Positions 8,424 through 17,200 of a stretch of DNA of 64,000 nt are shown in pieces. The translations under genes were made by a program, and so were the position numbers. The first letter of the stretch is position 1. Every line of letters begins with the position of its first letter. The stretch covers positions 1-64,000 of the IMG/VR virus record IMGVR_UViG_3300025138_000035. One strand, 5' to 3'. The notes beneath the pieces are model-generated. The model was given only the letters and a program-made list of their open reading frames with translations. It did no database searches and was not told where the DNA came from. This DNA is from a virus.

Positions 8424-9986
8424 TTAATTATTATATTGTGATGACTCACTAAACACGTATCTTCCGTTAATTATCTTTGTGTTTTTATTTTCAAAAACTT
8501 CGGTACCTAATTTATTACTATGAAATACTAAGTAGTCAGTTTTATATGGTTTGACGTTTCCTGTACCATAAACAATAACTTTACCGTCTTGTTTATTAAT
8601 TCTATTAAATGGTTTAATTTGTATTGTTTTAGTACCTTCAGGTAATTCAACAACCGCATCAATACCTTTAATCATATCATCCACATCACCTAGTTCACCA
8701 ACTTTTTTAACGTCGCTAGTATTGAAAATATTTTTTAAACTTGCTACGGCGTCAACTTCTCTTTTATCCCCAAATTTGTTAGTTTTATCTAATCCCGCCA
8801 TAATTGTTTTAAACGTTGGGGAGTCTGATTTAAAGATAGAGTACCTTAATTCGACTAAATATTTATTAAGTCTATCTACTTCAGATAGTTGCTCTTTACG
8901 GTTTTTATCATTAAAGTTAATTGCATCAATACCATATTTTCTTAAATACTGATTAGTATCGCTAACTAAAGTACAAAATGCGGTGTAATTAGTATTTAAC
9001 TTATTAATAACAGAACGACCTTTTTGTTCATAATCGTAAATTCCTGACATTTGACCTTTATCGTATTTATTTTTTTCATACCAATACTCTGAAAATACTT
9101 CTTTTAAAATATCCATTATAGTATACATAAAACGTTTTTTAATTTCAGGGTTCGTATTAAATAATCTTCTATATGTTTGTACTTGGTTTCTATTACAACC
9201 CGCACTTGCACCTTCAGAAATAATATTTTTAACTATCTTAGTCTCAGTTAATTTTTTAGAGGTTTGATTTAAATATAATTCATTAACATAATCCCAATTA
9301 ATTATTGTCCAAAAATTTCTAACGTATTCGTCTCTTTTGTTACGATATTTTAAATAATATGCATGTTCCCACGTATCTAAACAAAGGATTGGGTACCCAC
9401 CATTTTTAACCACATTCATTAATGGGTTGTCCTGATTAGGGGTGGACATAACTTTTAATTTACCTCCCTTAGTTACTACCAGCCAAGTCCATCCTGAACC
9501 AAAATTTTTAATGGCCTCATTACTAAATATTTTTTTAAATTTAGGAAAACTTCCAAAATCTTTAATTATTTTTTCATATACCGCACCTTCAGCTCTTTGT
9601 TTTTTAGGTGACATAATTTTCCAAAATAATGCGTGGTTAAATGCCCCACCCGCATTATCTCTAATTGTTTTATTATACCTTGAGATACCTTTTATTAGTT
9701 GTTCTAATTCAATATTTCCATCGACTCTACTTGAAAGAGCATCATTTAATTTTTTTACGTATCCTTTATAATGTTTATTATAGTGAGTGTCCATAGTTTC
9801 TGAATCTATAAATCTCTCTAAGGCAGAATAAGAGTACGGTAATTCTTCTATACCAATTTTTTTCATTTCTGTTAAAATTTGTTTGGGAGTGTGCGAGATA
9901 ATAGGATTAACTTTAGTTAATTTTTCTCGGCTATTAATTTTATGTTCAATTAATGAGATTTTGTCTTTTAACCTTTTGAACTTCAT
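8424..9986 (-). CDS. Mn/Fe superoxide dismutase fused to a nuclease-like C-terminal domain
   Basis: 520 residues, against about 200 for a normal SodA. Residues 47-240 form a full iron/manganese superoxide dismutase, which converts superoxide to hydrogen peroxide and oxygen. All ligands are present: His68 (DTHYNKHY), His118 (GGAFNHALFW), Asp204 and His208 (LDTWEHAYY); Tyr76 matches the active-site tyrosine. Gly113/Gly114 and Gln185 (PNQDNPL) match the manganese type rather than the iron type. Residues 1-46 are a basic helical extension. Residues 255-400 are helical and unrecognised. Residues 408-490 contain Glu410, GIDAVVEL (Asp443) and IQIK (Gln456, Lys458), a pattern seen in PD-(D/E)xK nucleases. 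A late box precedes it. The dismutase call is firm; the nuclease part is inference. Confidence 0.92.
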   Translation of the reverse strand: MKFKRLKDKISLIEHKINSREKLTKVNPIISHTPKQILTEMKKIGIEELPYSYSALERFIDSETMDTHYNKHYKGYVKKLNDALSSRVDGNIELEQLIKGISRYNKTIRDNAGGAFNHALFWKIMSPKKQRAEGAVYEKIIKDFGSFPKFKKIFSNEAIKNFGSGWTWLVVTKGGKLKVMSTPNQDNPLMNVVKNGGYPILCLDTWEHAYYLKYRNKRDEYVRNFWTIINWDYVNELYLNQTSKKLTETKIVKNIISEGASAGCNRNQVQTYRRLFNTNPEIKKRFMYTIMDILKEVFSEYWYEKNKYDKGQMSGIYDYEQKGRSVINKLNTNYTAFCTLVSDTNQYLRKYGIDAINFNDKNRKEQLSEVDRLNKYLVELRYSIFKSDSPTFKTIMAGLDKTNKFGDKREVDAVASLKNIFNTSDVKKVGELGDVDDMIKGIDAVVELPEGTKTIQIKPFNRINKQDGKVIVYGTGNVKPYKTDYLVFHSNKLGTEVFENKNTKIINGRYVFSESSQYNN

Positions 9987-9998
9987 TTGTTTTTTTAT

Positions 9999-10006
9999 TA
10001 TAAATA
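9999..10006 (-). promoter_or_regulatory. Late-box TATTTATA before the superoxide dismutase gene
   Basis: TATTTATA on the minus strand, ending 12 nt before the ATG at 9986, followed by an A-rich leader. It suggests the dismutase is made late, together with virion proteins. Confidence 0.45.
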
Positions 10007-10024
10007 ATAGGTAATTATAATTTT

Positions 10025-11788
10025 TTATCTTCTAACTGATATTTCATTAATAATTTGTTCCATAATGTCCCCTCTTTCCTCATTATCGCCCATAACGGTT
10101 TCAAAGATATTTTTCTTTTGTGAGAGAATATCATAAATTATCCCTTCAATAGAGTTTTCAAATATTGGATAAAATACTGATACGTTAGAATTCTGACCAT
10201 ACCTATAAGCCCTGTCTTCAGCCTGAGAATGGTCCGAAGGGACAAAAGATAAATCATTCATAATGACCGCCTCCGCAGCTGTTAGTGTTATTCCAACACC
10301 CGCAGCTTTAAGATTACCCACAAACACCCTTATTTTATCATTTTCTTGAAATTGGTCTACTGAGTGTTGTCTTGATATTTTATTCATCTTACCGTCTAAC
10401 TTCACCGCTTTTTTACCGAAATGGTCAGCAATCTGATTTAAGGTATTGGTGAAGTTAGTGAAAATTATTACTTTTTTACCTTGTTCGATAATGTTCTCAA
10501 CTAATTCACAAGTTTCTTTAATTTTACTTTCAGCTATTATCTGTCTTATTTTCATTAACATAGAAAACTGTACCGTTAATGATTTCTTTTCCCTATCGTC
10601 TTCCATCCAATCATAATATTCACCCATTAGAGCAACATACTCTTTAGATTTTAAATTAAGGTAAACGGGGGTAATAATTTTATCAGGTAAATCTAAAATA
10701 TCTTTTTTTAATCTTCTGAGTACGTGAGTCTTAGTTCTATCTCTTAGTTCCGTAAGATTAGACGACCCGTTCACGTTCCAAACTCTACGGTTACCTACAT
10801 TAAATTGATATCCTTCACAATATCTAATAACGTACGCCATCCAATTATATGCGACAGGCGACTCAACTAAATTTAATAAGTTATAATAATTTATTGGTCT
10901 TGATGTCATCGGCGTTCCTGTCAATAACCAAACCTTACCTATTGAGTTTATAATATCATTAATAAGTTTGGTTCTTTTAGCTTGAACATTCTGAATATAA
11001 TGTGCCTCATCAACAACAACTAAATCAAACCCTTCTTGTAATATAATTGACTCTTCTTTGTTCTTAATATTGTGAAAGTTTTTTAATATGTCATAATTAA
11101 TAATAACAAAATCCGCACTTTCCCATTTCTTACCTTCAACTATCGATATTGATTTTTCAGTGTAGTTTTGAATTTCACGTTTCCAATTAATTTTTAATGA
11201 CGCTGGACAAACAATTAATACTCTTTCTGCTCCCGATTCTAAAGCGGCAATTACTGTTGAGGTCGTCTTACCTAATCCCATATCGTCAGCTAAAATATAT
11301 TTTTTATGACTAGCTAACTTTTCTATAGATTCGATTTGATGTTCTAGCGGAGGTCTATGTGAATACTTTTCATAATCAATTTCAACCTTCTCCGTTTCTT
11401 GTGATTTAATTAATGCGACACGAGGTAACCAAAATGAATGTAATTTTTCATTTTCGAAGATTTTACCCCAAATATGAAAGGATTTATCTTTTTCAACTAA
11501 AAGTTTTTCTATGTAGACTTTTTCGGGAACTCTTGTGAGAAGTTTATCTTCCATCATTTTTTTACCAAAGTAACTATCTAAGTCGACCCACTTTCTAGCT
11601 ATCTTGGGAATTAATCCGTTATAGGAATTAATATAGTCCGCTTGAGCTCTAGTTAATTTAAAATGTTTTTGTTCTCTGAATTTTTTTTGAATGGATTGTA
11701 TATAGTTATTGAACCCATCGTAATCCTCTAATATACGTTGCGCCCTAACTTCAGGTATCTTTGATAATTTATCTTTATTACTTTCCAT
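10025..11788 (-). CDS. SNF2-family helicase/ATPase
   Basis: 587 residues. After an N-terminal 150-residue region of its own, the SF2 helicase core begins: motif I DDMGLGKTT (168-176), motif II VVVDEAHYIQN near 255, motif III LLTGTPMTS, and in the second lobe GVGITLTAAEAVIMND and DRAYRYGQ (motif VI). The HxxxAEDRxYRxGQ-like ending marks the SNF2 group, which uses ATP to translocate on double-stranded DNA. In the phage it could act in fork remodelling or recombination, the niche of T4 UvsW, though it is not an obvious UvsW orthologue. It is the first gene of the minus-strand group and diverges from the gp14-like gene across 46 nt. Confidence 0.88.
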   Translation of the reverse strand: MESNKDKLSKIPEVRAQRILEDYDGFNNYIQSIQKKFREQKHFKLTRAQADYINSYNGLIPKIARKWVDLDSYFGKKMMEDKLLTRVPEKVYIEKLLVEKDKSFHIWGKIFENEKLHSFWLPRVALIKSQETEKVEIDYEKYSHRPPLEHQIESIEKLASHKKYILADDMGLGKTTSTVIAALESGAERVLIVCPASLKINWKREIQNYTEKSISIVEGKKWESADFVIINYDILKNFHNIKNKEESIILQEGFDLVVVDEAHYIQNVQAKRTKLINDIINSIGKVWLLTGTPMTSRPINYYNLLNLVESPVAYNWMAYVIRYCEGYQFNVGNRRVWNVNGSSNLTELRDRTKTHVLRRLKKDILDLPDKIITPVYLNLKSKEYVALMGEYYDWMEDDREKKSLTVQFSMLMKIRQIIAESKIKETCELVENIIEQGKKVIIFTNFTNTLNQIADHFGKKAVKLDGKMNKISRQHSVDQFQENDKIRVFVGNLKAAGVGITLTAAEAVIMNDLSFVPSDHSQAEDRAYRYGQNSNVSVFYPIFENSIEGIIYDILSQKKNIFETVMGDNEERGDIMEQIINEISVRR

Positions 11789-11795
11789 AATGTAA

Positions 11796-11829
11796 TATTT
11801 ATAATATAACTATAAACTAACTATTTATC
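11796..11829 (+). promoter_or_regulatory. Divergent intergenic region with two late boxes
   Basis: TATTTATA at 11796-11803 and TATTTATC at 11822-11829 both point toward the gp14-like gene (ATG 11835). The 46-nt gap also serves the minus-strand helicase gene, whose leader shows TATAAATA instead. Confidence 0.45.
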
Positions 11830-11834
11830 AATAT

Positions 11835-12350
11835 ATGAGTAATAGAAAGATACCAATAACGCGTTTAGAGAAGTTTTTCGGGTCCGAAGATTTTGGTTTG
11901 GAACAAAATATGGGTCGAGAGTGGCTTGAGGGTGATATGCACTTCACTCTTGTTTTATACAAAGTTGACCGACAAAAAACTAAAACTGATGACGTATACG
12001 GTGAGTCCTTAGAGGATGGGATACAATTTTTACCGCCCGTTGAGTTTAAAGGTTATGTTACAATCGAATCTCCCGACAATCAAAATTACGCTAGTTCTAA
12101 TTTATCTCAAATGGAGCCAGGAAACTTAAAGGTTAGTGTTTATCAGGATTCGTTAGATGAGTTAAATATTGATATCGATTATGGTGATTACTTAGGTTAT
12201 TACGAAACTGAGGACCGAGTAAGATATTACTCTGTCGTAAACGATGGTCGAGTTGTTAGTGACAATAAACATACTTATGGAGGATTTAAACCTTTCTATC
12301 GAAGTATAATCGCAGCTCCCGTCAATGACGGAGAATTTAGAGGAATATGA
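11835..12350 (+). CDS. Neck protein, gp14-like
   Basis: 171 residues, no membrane segment. The order of elements resembles T4 gp14, the head-completion neck protein: a VYGESLED stretch, strands of a small beta-barrel (GYVTIES, LKVSVYQDSLDE), a GDYLGYYETEDRVRYYSVV segment and a closing FKPFYRSI. It is followed by a gp15-like gene and then sheath and tube, the T4 order 14-15-18-19. It overlaps the next gene by 4 nt (ATGA). The call is by pattern and gene order; T4 gp14 is longer (about 256 residues). Confidence 0.5.
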   Translation: MSNRKIPITRLEKFFGSEDFGLEQNMGREWLEGDMHFTLVLYKVDRQKTKTDDVYGESLEDGIQFLPPVEFKGYVTIESPDNQNYASSNLSQMEPGNLKVSVYQDSLDELNIDIDYGDYLGYYETEDRVRYYSVVNDGRVVSDNKHTYGGFKPFYRSIIAAPVNDGEFRGI

Positions 12351-12907
12351 AAAAATTAATAAAGGAAATAAGTTTAATTAAGAGTCGTATGTCACATATG
12401 TGTGAAGGTATTGAGGGTGAAAAAGTTGTGTGTGACGAATGTGGATGGTCTTGGGATTTAAGTGATGGTGGTCATGACCCATATATTTGTCATAAATGTG
12501 GTAACGATAATCAAGAGGTTAACTATGTCGGTAAAAAAGTTATGGTGTATTATAACTTACATAAGCACACGTTTTCAGTATCATACAAAAATAAGATTGT
12601 TATGTATGCAGATTATGTTAAATTGGAAAATGTTGAGTTTAGGGTTAGACAAGGCGGTAAAGAAAAAGTTAGGGATGAAATGAGAAAAAATGTTCATGCC
12701 TTTGTAATTGGAACTTTAGTGGATTTTTGTACGTTTCCATGTGAGAACTTACCTGAAGAGCCAAATGAAAATGTAATTACTTATAATCCGTATAAGTATG
12801 ACTCATTTGTTAGAAAAGACGGTGAAAAACCAATCTATAACGCCAATGAGGTTGAGATGATTAACTCAAAAAATAAAGTTTTTTTTATCAGTGAAATCAA
12901 AGAATAA
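12347..12907 (+). CDS. Zinc-ribbon protein between neck genes, unknown function
   Basis: 186 residues. Cys29, Cys32, Cys48 and Cys51 form a CDECGWSW...YICHKCG zinc ribbon with a conserved-looking DGGHDPY loop. Zinc ribbons of this form bind nucleic acid or protein. The N-terminus MKKLIKEISLIKSRM is a basic amphipathic stretch like those of several other non-structural proteins here. The remainder is beta-rich, with two more cysteines (DFCTFPCEN). It overlaps its neighbours by 4 nt and 1 nt, so it is translated with the gp14- and gp15-like proteins. No T4 counterpart is known to me. Confidence 0.6.
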   Translation: MKKLIKEISLIKSRMSHMCEGIEGEKVVCDECGWSWDLSDGGHDPYICHKCGNDNQEVNYVGKKVMVYYNLHKHTFSVSYKNKIVMYADYVKLENVEFRVRQGGKEKVRDEMRKNVHAFVIGTLVDFCTFPCENLPEEPNENVITYNPYKYDSFVRKDGEKPIYNANEVEMINSKNKVFFISEIKE

Positions 12908-13947
12908 TGGGACTACCTAAAAACGTAAAAAAACATTTACCTTTAACTCTACCTAAAACTCTACTTAAAAGAAGAGAAGAATTATTAGAGCAGATTGAGA
13001 AGGACGGAACGTACTTACCTAAATCCATTTTACATGCCGATTTAGATAGAGGTATGTTAGACTTCGTTAGAGATGAGTTAGGTATTTCAATAAACGGTAA
13101 AAATGTAAGTAATATTGATTTAATTATAACTACACAAAATTGGGCTCAATTTACAGAATCTTGGAATTTTCAAGATTTAGATAAAAATATTAAACCTCCG
13201 TTTGTTGCTACAGTTAGAAATCCAGACGTTAAGTTTGGAACTAACCCCTCATTACAATACACCATACCAAATAGAAGACAGTTCTATTATGCCAAAGTAC
13301 CAACATGGGATGGTCAAAGAAAGGGAATGGACATTTATAAAATACCACAACCCGTTCCCGTAGATATAACTTATAATGTTAAAATATTTTGTAATAGAAT
13401 GCGAGAGTTAAATGACTTTAATAAAAAAGTCTTACAAAAATTTTCATCTCGACAAGCGTACACTGAAATAAAAGGTCATTACATACCGATGATTTTAAAT
13501 AGTTCATCTGATGAATCTGTTTTAGAACTTGAAAAAAGAAAATACTATGTACAAAGTTATGAATTTTTAATGATGGGGTTTCTATTGGATGAGGAAGAGT
13601 TTGAAGTGTCTCCTGCAATATCAAGAACCGCAACTATATTTGAGGTCGATACTCTTAACACAGGTAGGAGAGTTGAAAAGTATCCTTCAAACCCAAGTGA
13701 TTTTGATTTAGACATAATTTTTGTTAGTGGTATAGAATCTTTAACTGAAACTTATAGATATGAAATTGATTTAACAATATTAGAATCCACTAATGTCGAC
13801 AGCTATTCTGTTTATATTAATGGTAACTATATTGGTGATGATATTTCAACTATAAAAATATCCACTAACGATGAAATCAAAATTGATGTCGTTAAGATAG
13901 ATATAGGTAAACAGTCGGTATTAAAATCTAAAGCGAGACTTCTTTAA
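12907..13947 (+). CDS. Tail terminator / sheath stabiliser, gp15-like
   Basis: 346 residues. The middle third, from VDITYNVKIFCNRMRELNDF through KGHYIPMILNSSSDESV to KRKYYVQSYEFLMMGFLL, follows the same order as T4 gp15 (a PxPxxxxYxLxIF strand, a helix, then an I.L.SxxxD stretch and a final R....FEVxG strand). gp15 caps the tail tube and sheath before the head joins. It sits directly upstream of the sheath gene. The C-terminal 90 residues (FDLDIIFVSG onward) look like an added beta domain. T4 gp15 is 272 residues. Confidence 0.55.
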   Translation: MGLPKNVKKHLPLTLPKTLLKRREELLEQIEKDGTYLPKSILHADLDRGMLDFVRDELGISINGKNVSNIDLIITTQNWAQFTESWNFQDLDKNIKPPFVATVRNPDVKFGTNPSLQYTIPNRRQFYYAKVPTWDGQRKGMDIYKIPQPVPVDITYNVKIFCNRMRELNDFNKKVLQKFSSRQAYTEIKGHYIPMILNSSSDESVLELEKRKYYVQSYEFLMMGFLLDEEEFEVSPAISRTATIFEVDTLNTGRRVEKYPSNPSDFDLDIIFVSGIESLTETYRYEIDLTILESTNVDSYSVYINGNYIGDDISTIKISTNDEIKIDVVKIDIGKQSVLKSKARLL

Positions 13948-14097
13948 TTATTCTCCGTAGATATCTTTAACTTCTTTACAATTATCTTCAATTAATTTTT
14001 CTAAGAATTTATAAATCTTTAAACCGTGTTTTTCACAGTATATTTTTAAAGTCATATGTGACTCAGGTGAAATTTTTATGTTTTTTATTTTAGCCAT
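13948..14097 (-). CDS. Small ribbon-helix-helix-like DNA-binding protein
   Basis: 49 residues, encoded opposite to the flanking tail genes. It reads as strand KIKNIKISPES, helix HMTLKIYCEKHG, and helix KIYKFLEKLIEDN, the length and pattern of CopG/Arc-type repressors that bind DNA as dimers through the N-terminal ribbon. Its stop codon abuts the stop of the gp15-like gene with no gap. A minus-strand TATTTATA lies about 49 nt before its ATG. It could control the adjacent sheath promoter region or convergent transcription; that is inference. Too short for routine gene callers. Confidence 0.6.
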   Translation of the reverse strand: MAKIKNIKISPESHMTLKIYCEKHGLKIYKFLEKLIEDNCKEVKDIYGE

Positions 14098-14146
14098 AGG
14101 TGTTTTTTTAAAATGTAGAAAAAAGGTAGAACTTTTTCATACTCTT

Positions 14147-14154
14147 TATAAATA
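14147..14154 (-). promoter_or_regulatory. Late-box TATTTATA (minus strand) before the ribbon-helix-helix gene
   Basis: TATTTATA on the minus strand, 49 nt before the ATG at 14097; on the plus strand it reads TATAAATA, the T4 late consensus, 78 nt before the sheath start. Direction therefore ambiguous. Confidence 0.35.
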
Positions 14155-14191
14155 TACTCTTATCTTATTAGTTTTTTCATCTTTTTGCTAA

Positions 14192-14199
14192 TATTTATC
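14192..14199 (+). promoter_or_regulatory. Late-box TATTTATC before the sheath gene
   Basis: Lies 33 nt before the sheath ATG, followed by the A-rich leader aaaaaaattacaca with no Shine-Dalgarno sequence. Confidence 0.45.
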
Positions 14200-14232
14200 A
14201 ATAAATAAAAACTTAAAGAAAAAAATTACACA

Positions 14233-17200
14233 ATGGCAACATCTAACAAAGTATTTGTATCTCCGGGTGTTTATACATCAGAAAGAGATTTAAGTTTTGT
14301 GGCACAAAGTGTAGGAGTCACAACTTTAGGGTTAGTAGGTGAAACAATTTCGGGACCAGCATTCGAGCCGATTTTCATAACTAACTTTGACGAGTTTCAA
14401 TCCTATTTCGGTGGTACAAATCCAACTAAATTCGTAAATACTCAGATACCTAAGTATGAGGCGGCTTACATAGCTAAATCATATCTACAACAATCAAATC
14501 AATTGTTTGTTACTAGAGTACTTGGTCTATCAGGGTATGACGCAGGACCTTCATGGTCAATAACAACTATCGGTAACTTAGATAGTTCAGGAACAACCGC
14601 TACGGGGGTACTTGGAGCATTTAATATTACATTCACCGGAGTTTCAGGAACATCAACAAGTGTTGAAGTGACAAATTACAGTTCACTTCCAGCTTCAATT
14701 CAAGGTGTGATAACAAATCCATATACTACGTATACTGGTGGTCAATCATCAATCCTTTCAGATATGGAAGGTTATTTCTATTCAGAAATAGTAAACAACG
14801 CAACTTCAGGTCAAACATCTTATTTTTGGGGAGCGGTGAGTGCTTCTACATTTGACAGTACTACAGCTTCAACGGCTAATCAAACGGGTGCACTTGCAGC
14901 AATTAACACTAACGTTTTAAGTGTTGAGGATATTCGTTTTGAAAGTATAGACTTGACGGACTCAGTAAATGACCCATGGTATTATGCATTATTTACTGAA
15001 TCTAATGACGTTTATAACGGTACTGGGTTTGGTTTAGGTTTAACGACTATGAATAATGTTGGTTTATCTTTCACAGGTACCGCGGCGGTTTTTGTAACTA
15101 ATTATAGTGGTACACCATATAATGATTATCATGATGTGGTAGTAGCTACTTTACGTTCACGAGGTATTGACACATATACTACTGATGACGGACCAGTATA
15201 TGAGGTTTCAGGAACAACTGACGCAATAATAGACTGTTCAGGGGCTTATTCTGGAATATCCACTAACCCTTTTGATACTTTTGCGATTTCAGCGACAACT
15301 GCGGATGGGGATAACTTCTTTTTCCAAACTTCATTTAATATATCTAATTCAAATTACTTATCAAAAGTATTTGGTAAATCTAATTTTGCTAAACCAAAAT
15401 CTGAAGTACCTTTATTTGTAGAAGAAGAATATTATAACTTATTAAACACGGGATATCGATTAGGTCGAGTTCGTGGGTTAAATTGTGAATTCGTTGATTT
15501 ACCAAGTGCAAGACAAGATTTAGGTACTAACACTAGTATTGGATGGTATTTAGAACAATATCAAACACCTGAAACACCCTACTTTGTTTCGGAACTAAGA
15601 GGTAATCAAGTTTATAACATGTTTAAAGTATTAACTATTTCTGATGGTAATTCGGCAAACAGAGAGGTAAAAGTATCTATCATGAACATTTCATTTAATA
15701 ATGGAACGTTTGATGTTGTAGTACGTGACTTCTTCGATACGGATGCTAATCCTGTAGTTTTAGAGAAATTTACTAACTGTACAATGGATATGAATCAAAA
15801 TAGTTTTGTAGCTAAGAAGATTGGTACTTCTAATGGAGAGTTTGAATTAAGGTCTAGATTTATAATGTTAGAAATGAATGAAGATGCACCTATGGATTCA
15901 CTACCTTGTGGATTTAGAGGATATCAAACAAGACAGTTCTCAGGAGTTAAATCACCATTCTTAGAATATAAAACAAAATACGACACACCAGGTGAAGTTA
16001 TTTGGAACCCACCATTTGGTGCGGCTTCGGGTACAGATAATGAAACAAGAAGTTCGGGTGACAGAGTCAGAAGAACTTTCTTAGGTGTTTCTAACACTGC
16101 AGGTATAGATGCGGATTTCTTATCATATAAAGGAAAACAAAACCCAACAAACTTAGCTACCGCGACGGATTCACAACCATGGGCTTACCTTACTAAAGGT
16201 TACCATATGGATTCAGGAGCGACTGTTATTACTATTTCTTCTAATTATACTACATCAGGTGAAACCGCTTTTGAGGTTGGTGATGCTAGTTTTGATTCGG
16301 AACCAGTTGAAGGTAGTCCATATTTTAGATTAAATTCACGTAAGTTCACTGTCGTTCCATCAGGAGGTTTTGACGGATGGGATATATATCGAGAATATAG
16401 AACAAATGGTGATAGATACCAATTAGGTGCGGCTGGTTTTAGAAAAGGTGCGGCACCATCAATAACTTACCCAACGGCAACAGGATGGGGGGCATTTAAA
16501 CAAATTGTTGGACCAGACAAATTAACTTGGGCTAATACTGATTATTATGCTTACTTATGGGGTCAATATACTTTTAACAATCCTGAAGCGGTTAACATTA
16601 ATGTGTTTAGTACACCAGGTATTGATTACGTAAATAATTCAAACTTAGTTGAGTCGGCGATTGATATGATTGAACAAGACAGAGCGGATTCTATTTATAT
16701 ATGTACTACACCTGATTATCAAATGTTTACACCTTCTTTAGGTAGTTTTGATACAGACTTTATTTACCCTGAAGAAGCGGTAGATAATTTAGTTGATACA
16801 GGAATTGATTCCAACTATACGGCAACCTATTACCCGTGGATACTTACAAGAGACACGGTTAATAATACCCAAATTTATCTTCCACCAACAGGTGAAGTTA
16901 TTAGAAACTTAGCGTTAACGGATAACATAGCATTCCCATGGTTCGCATCTGCGGGTTACACAAGAGGTTTAGTTAATTCAGTTAAAGCACGTAAAAAGTT
17001 AACACAAGAAGATAGAGATACACTATACCAAGGTAGATTAAACCCAATTGCAACCTTCTCTGATGTTGGTACTGTTATTTGGGGGAACAAAACTTTACAA
17101 ATTAAAGAATCTGCACTTGATAGAATAAACGTTAGAAGATTACTACTACAGGCACGTAAATTAATTTCGGCAGTGGCAGTGAGATTATTGTTCGAACAAA

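Noticed and set aside
10025-11788. Assignment of the SNF2 helicase as UvsW
   Set aside because: It has SNF2-type motif VI (DRAYRYGQ) and DEAH box; T4 UvsW belongs to a different SF2 group, so only the general family is given.
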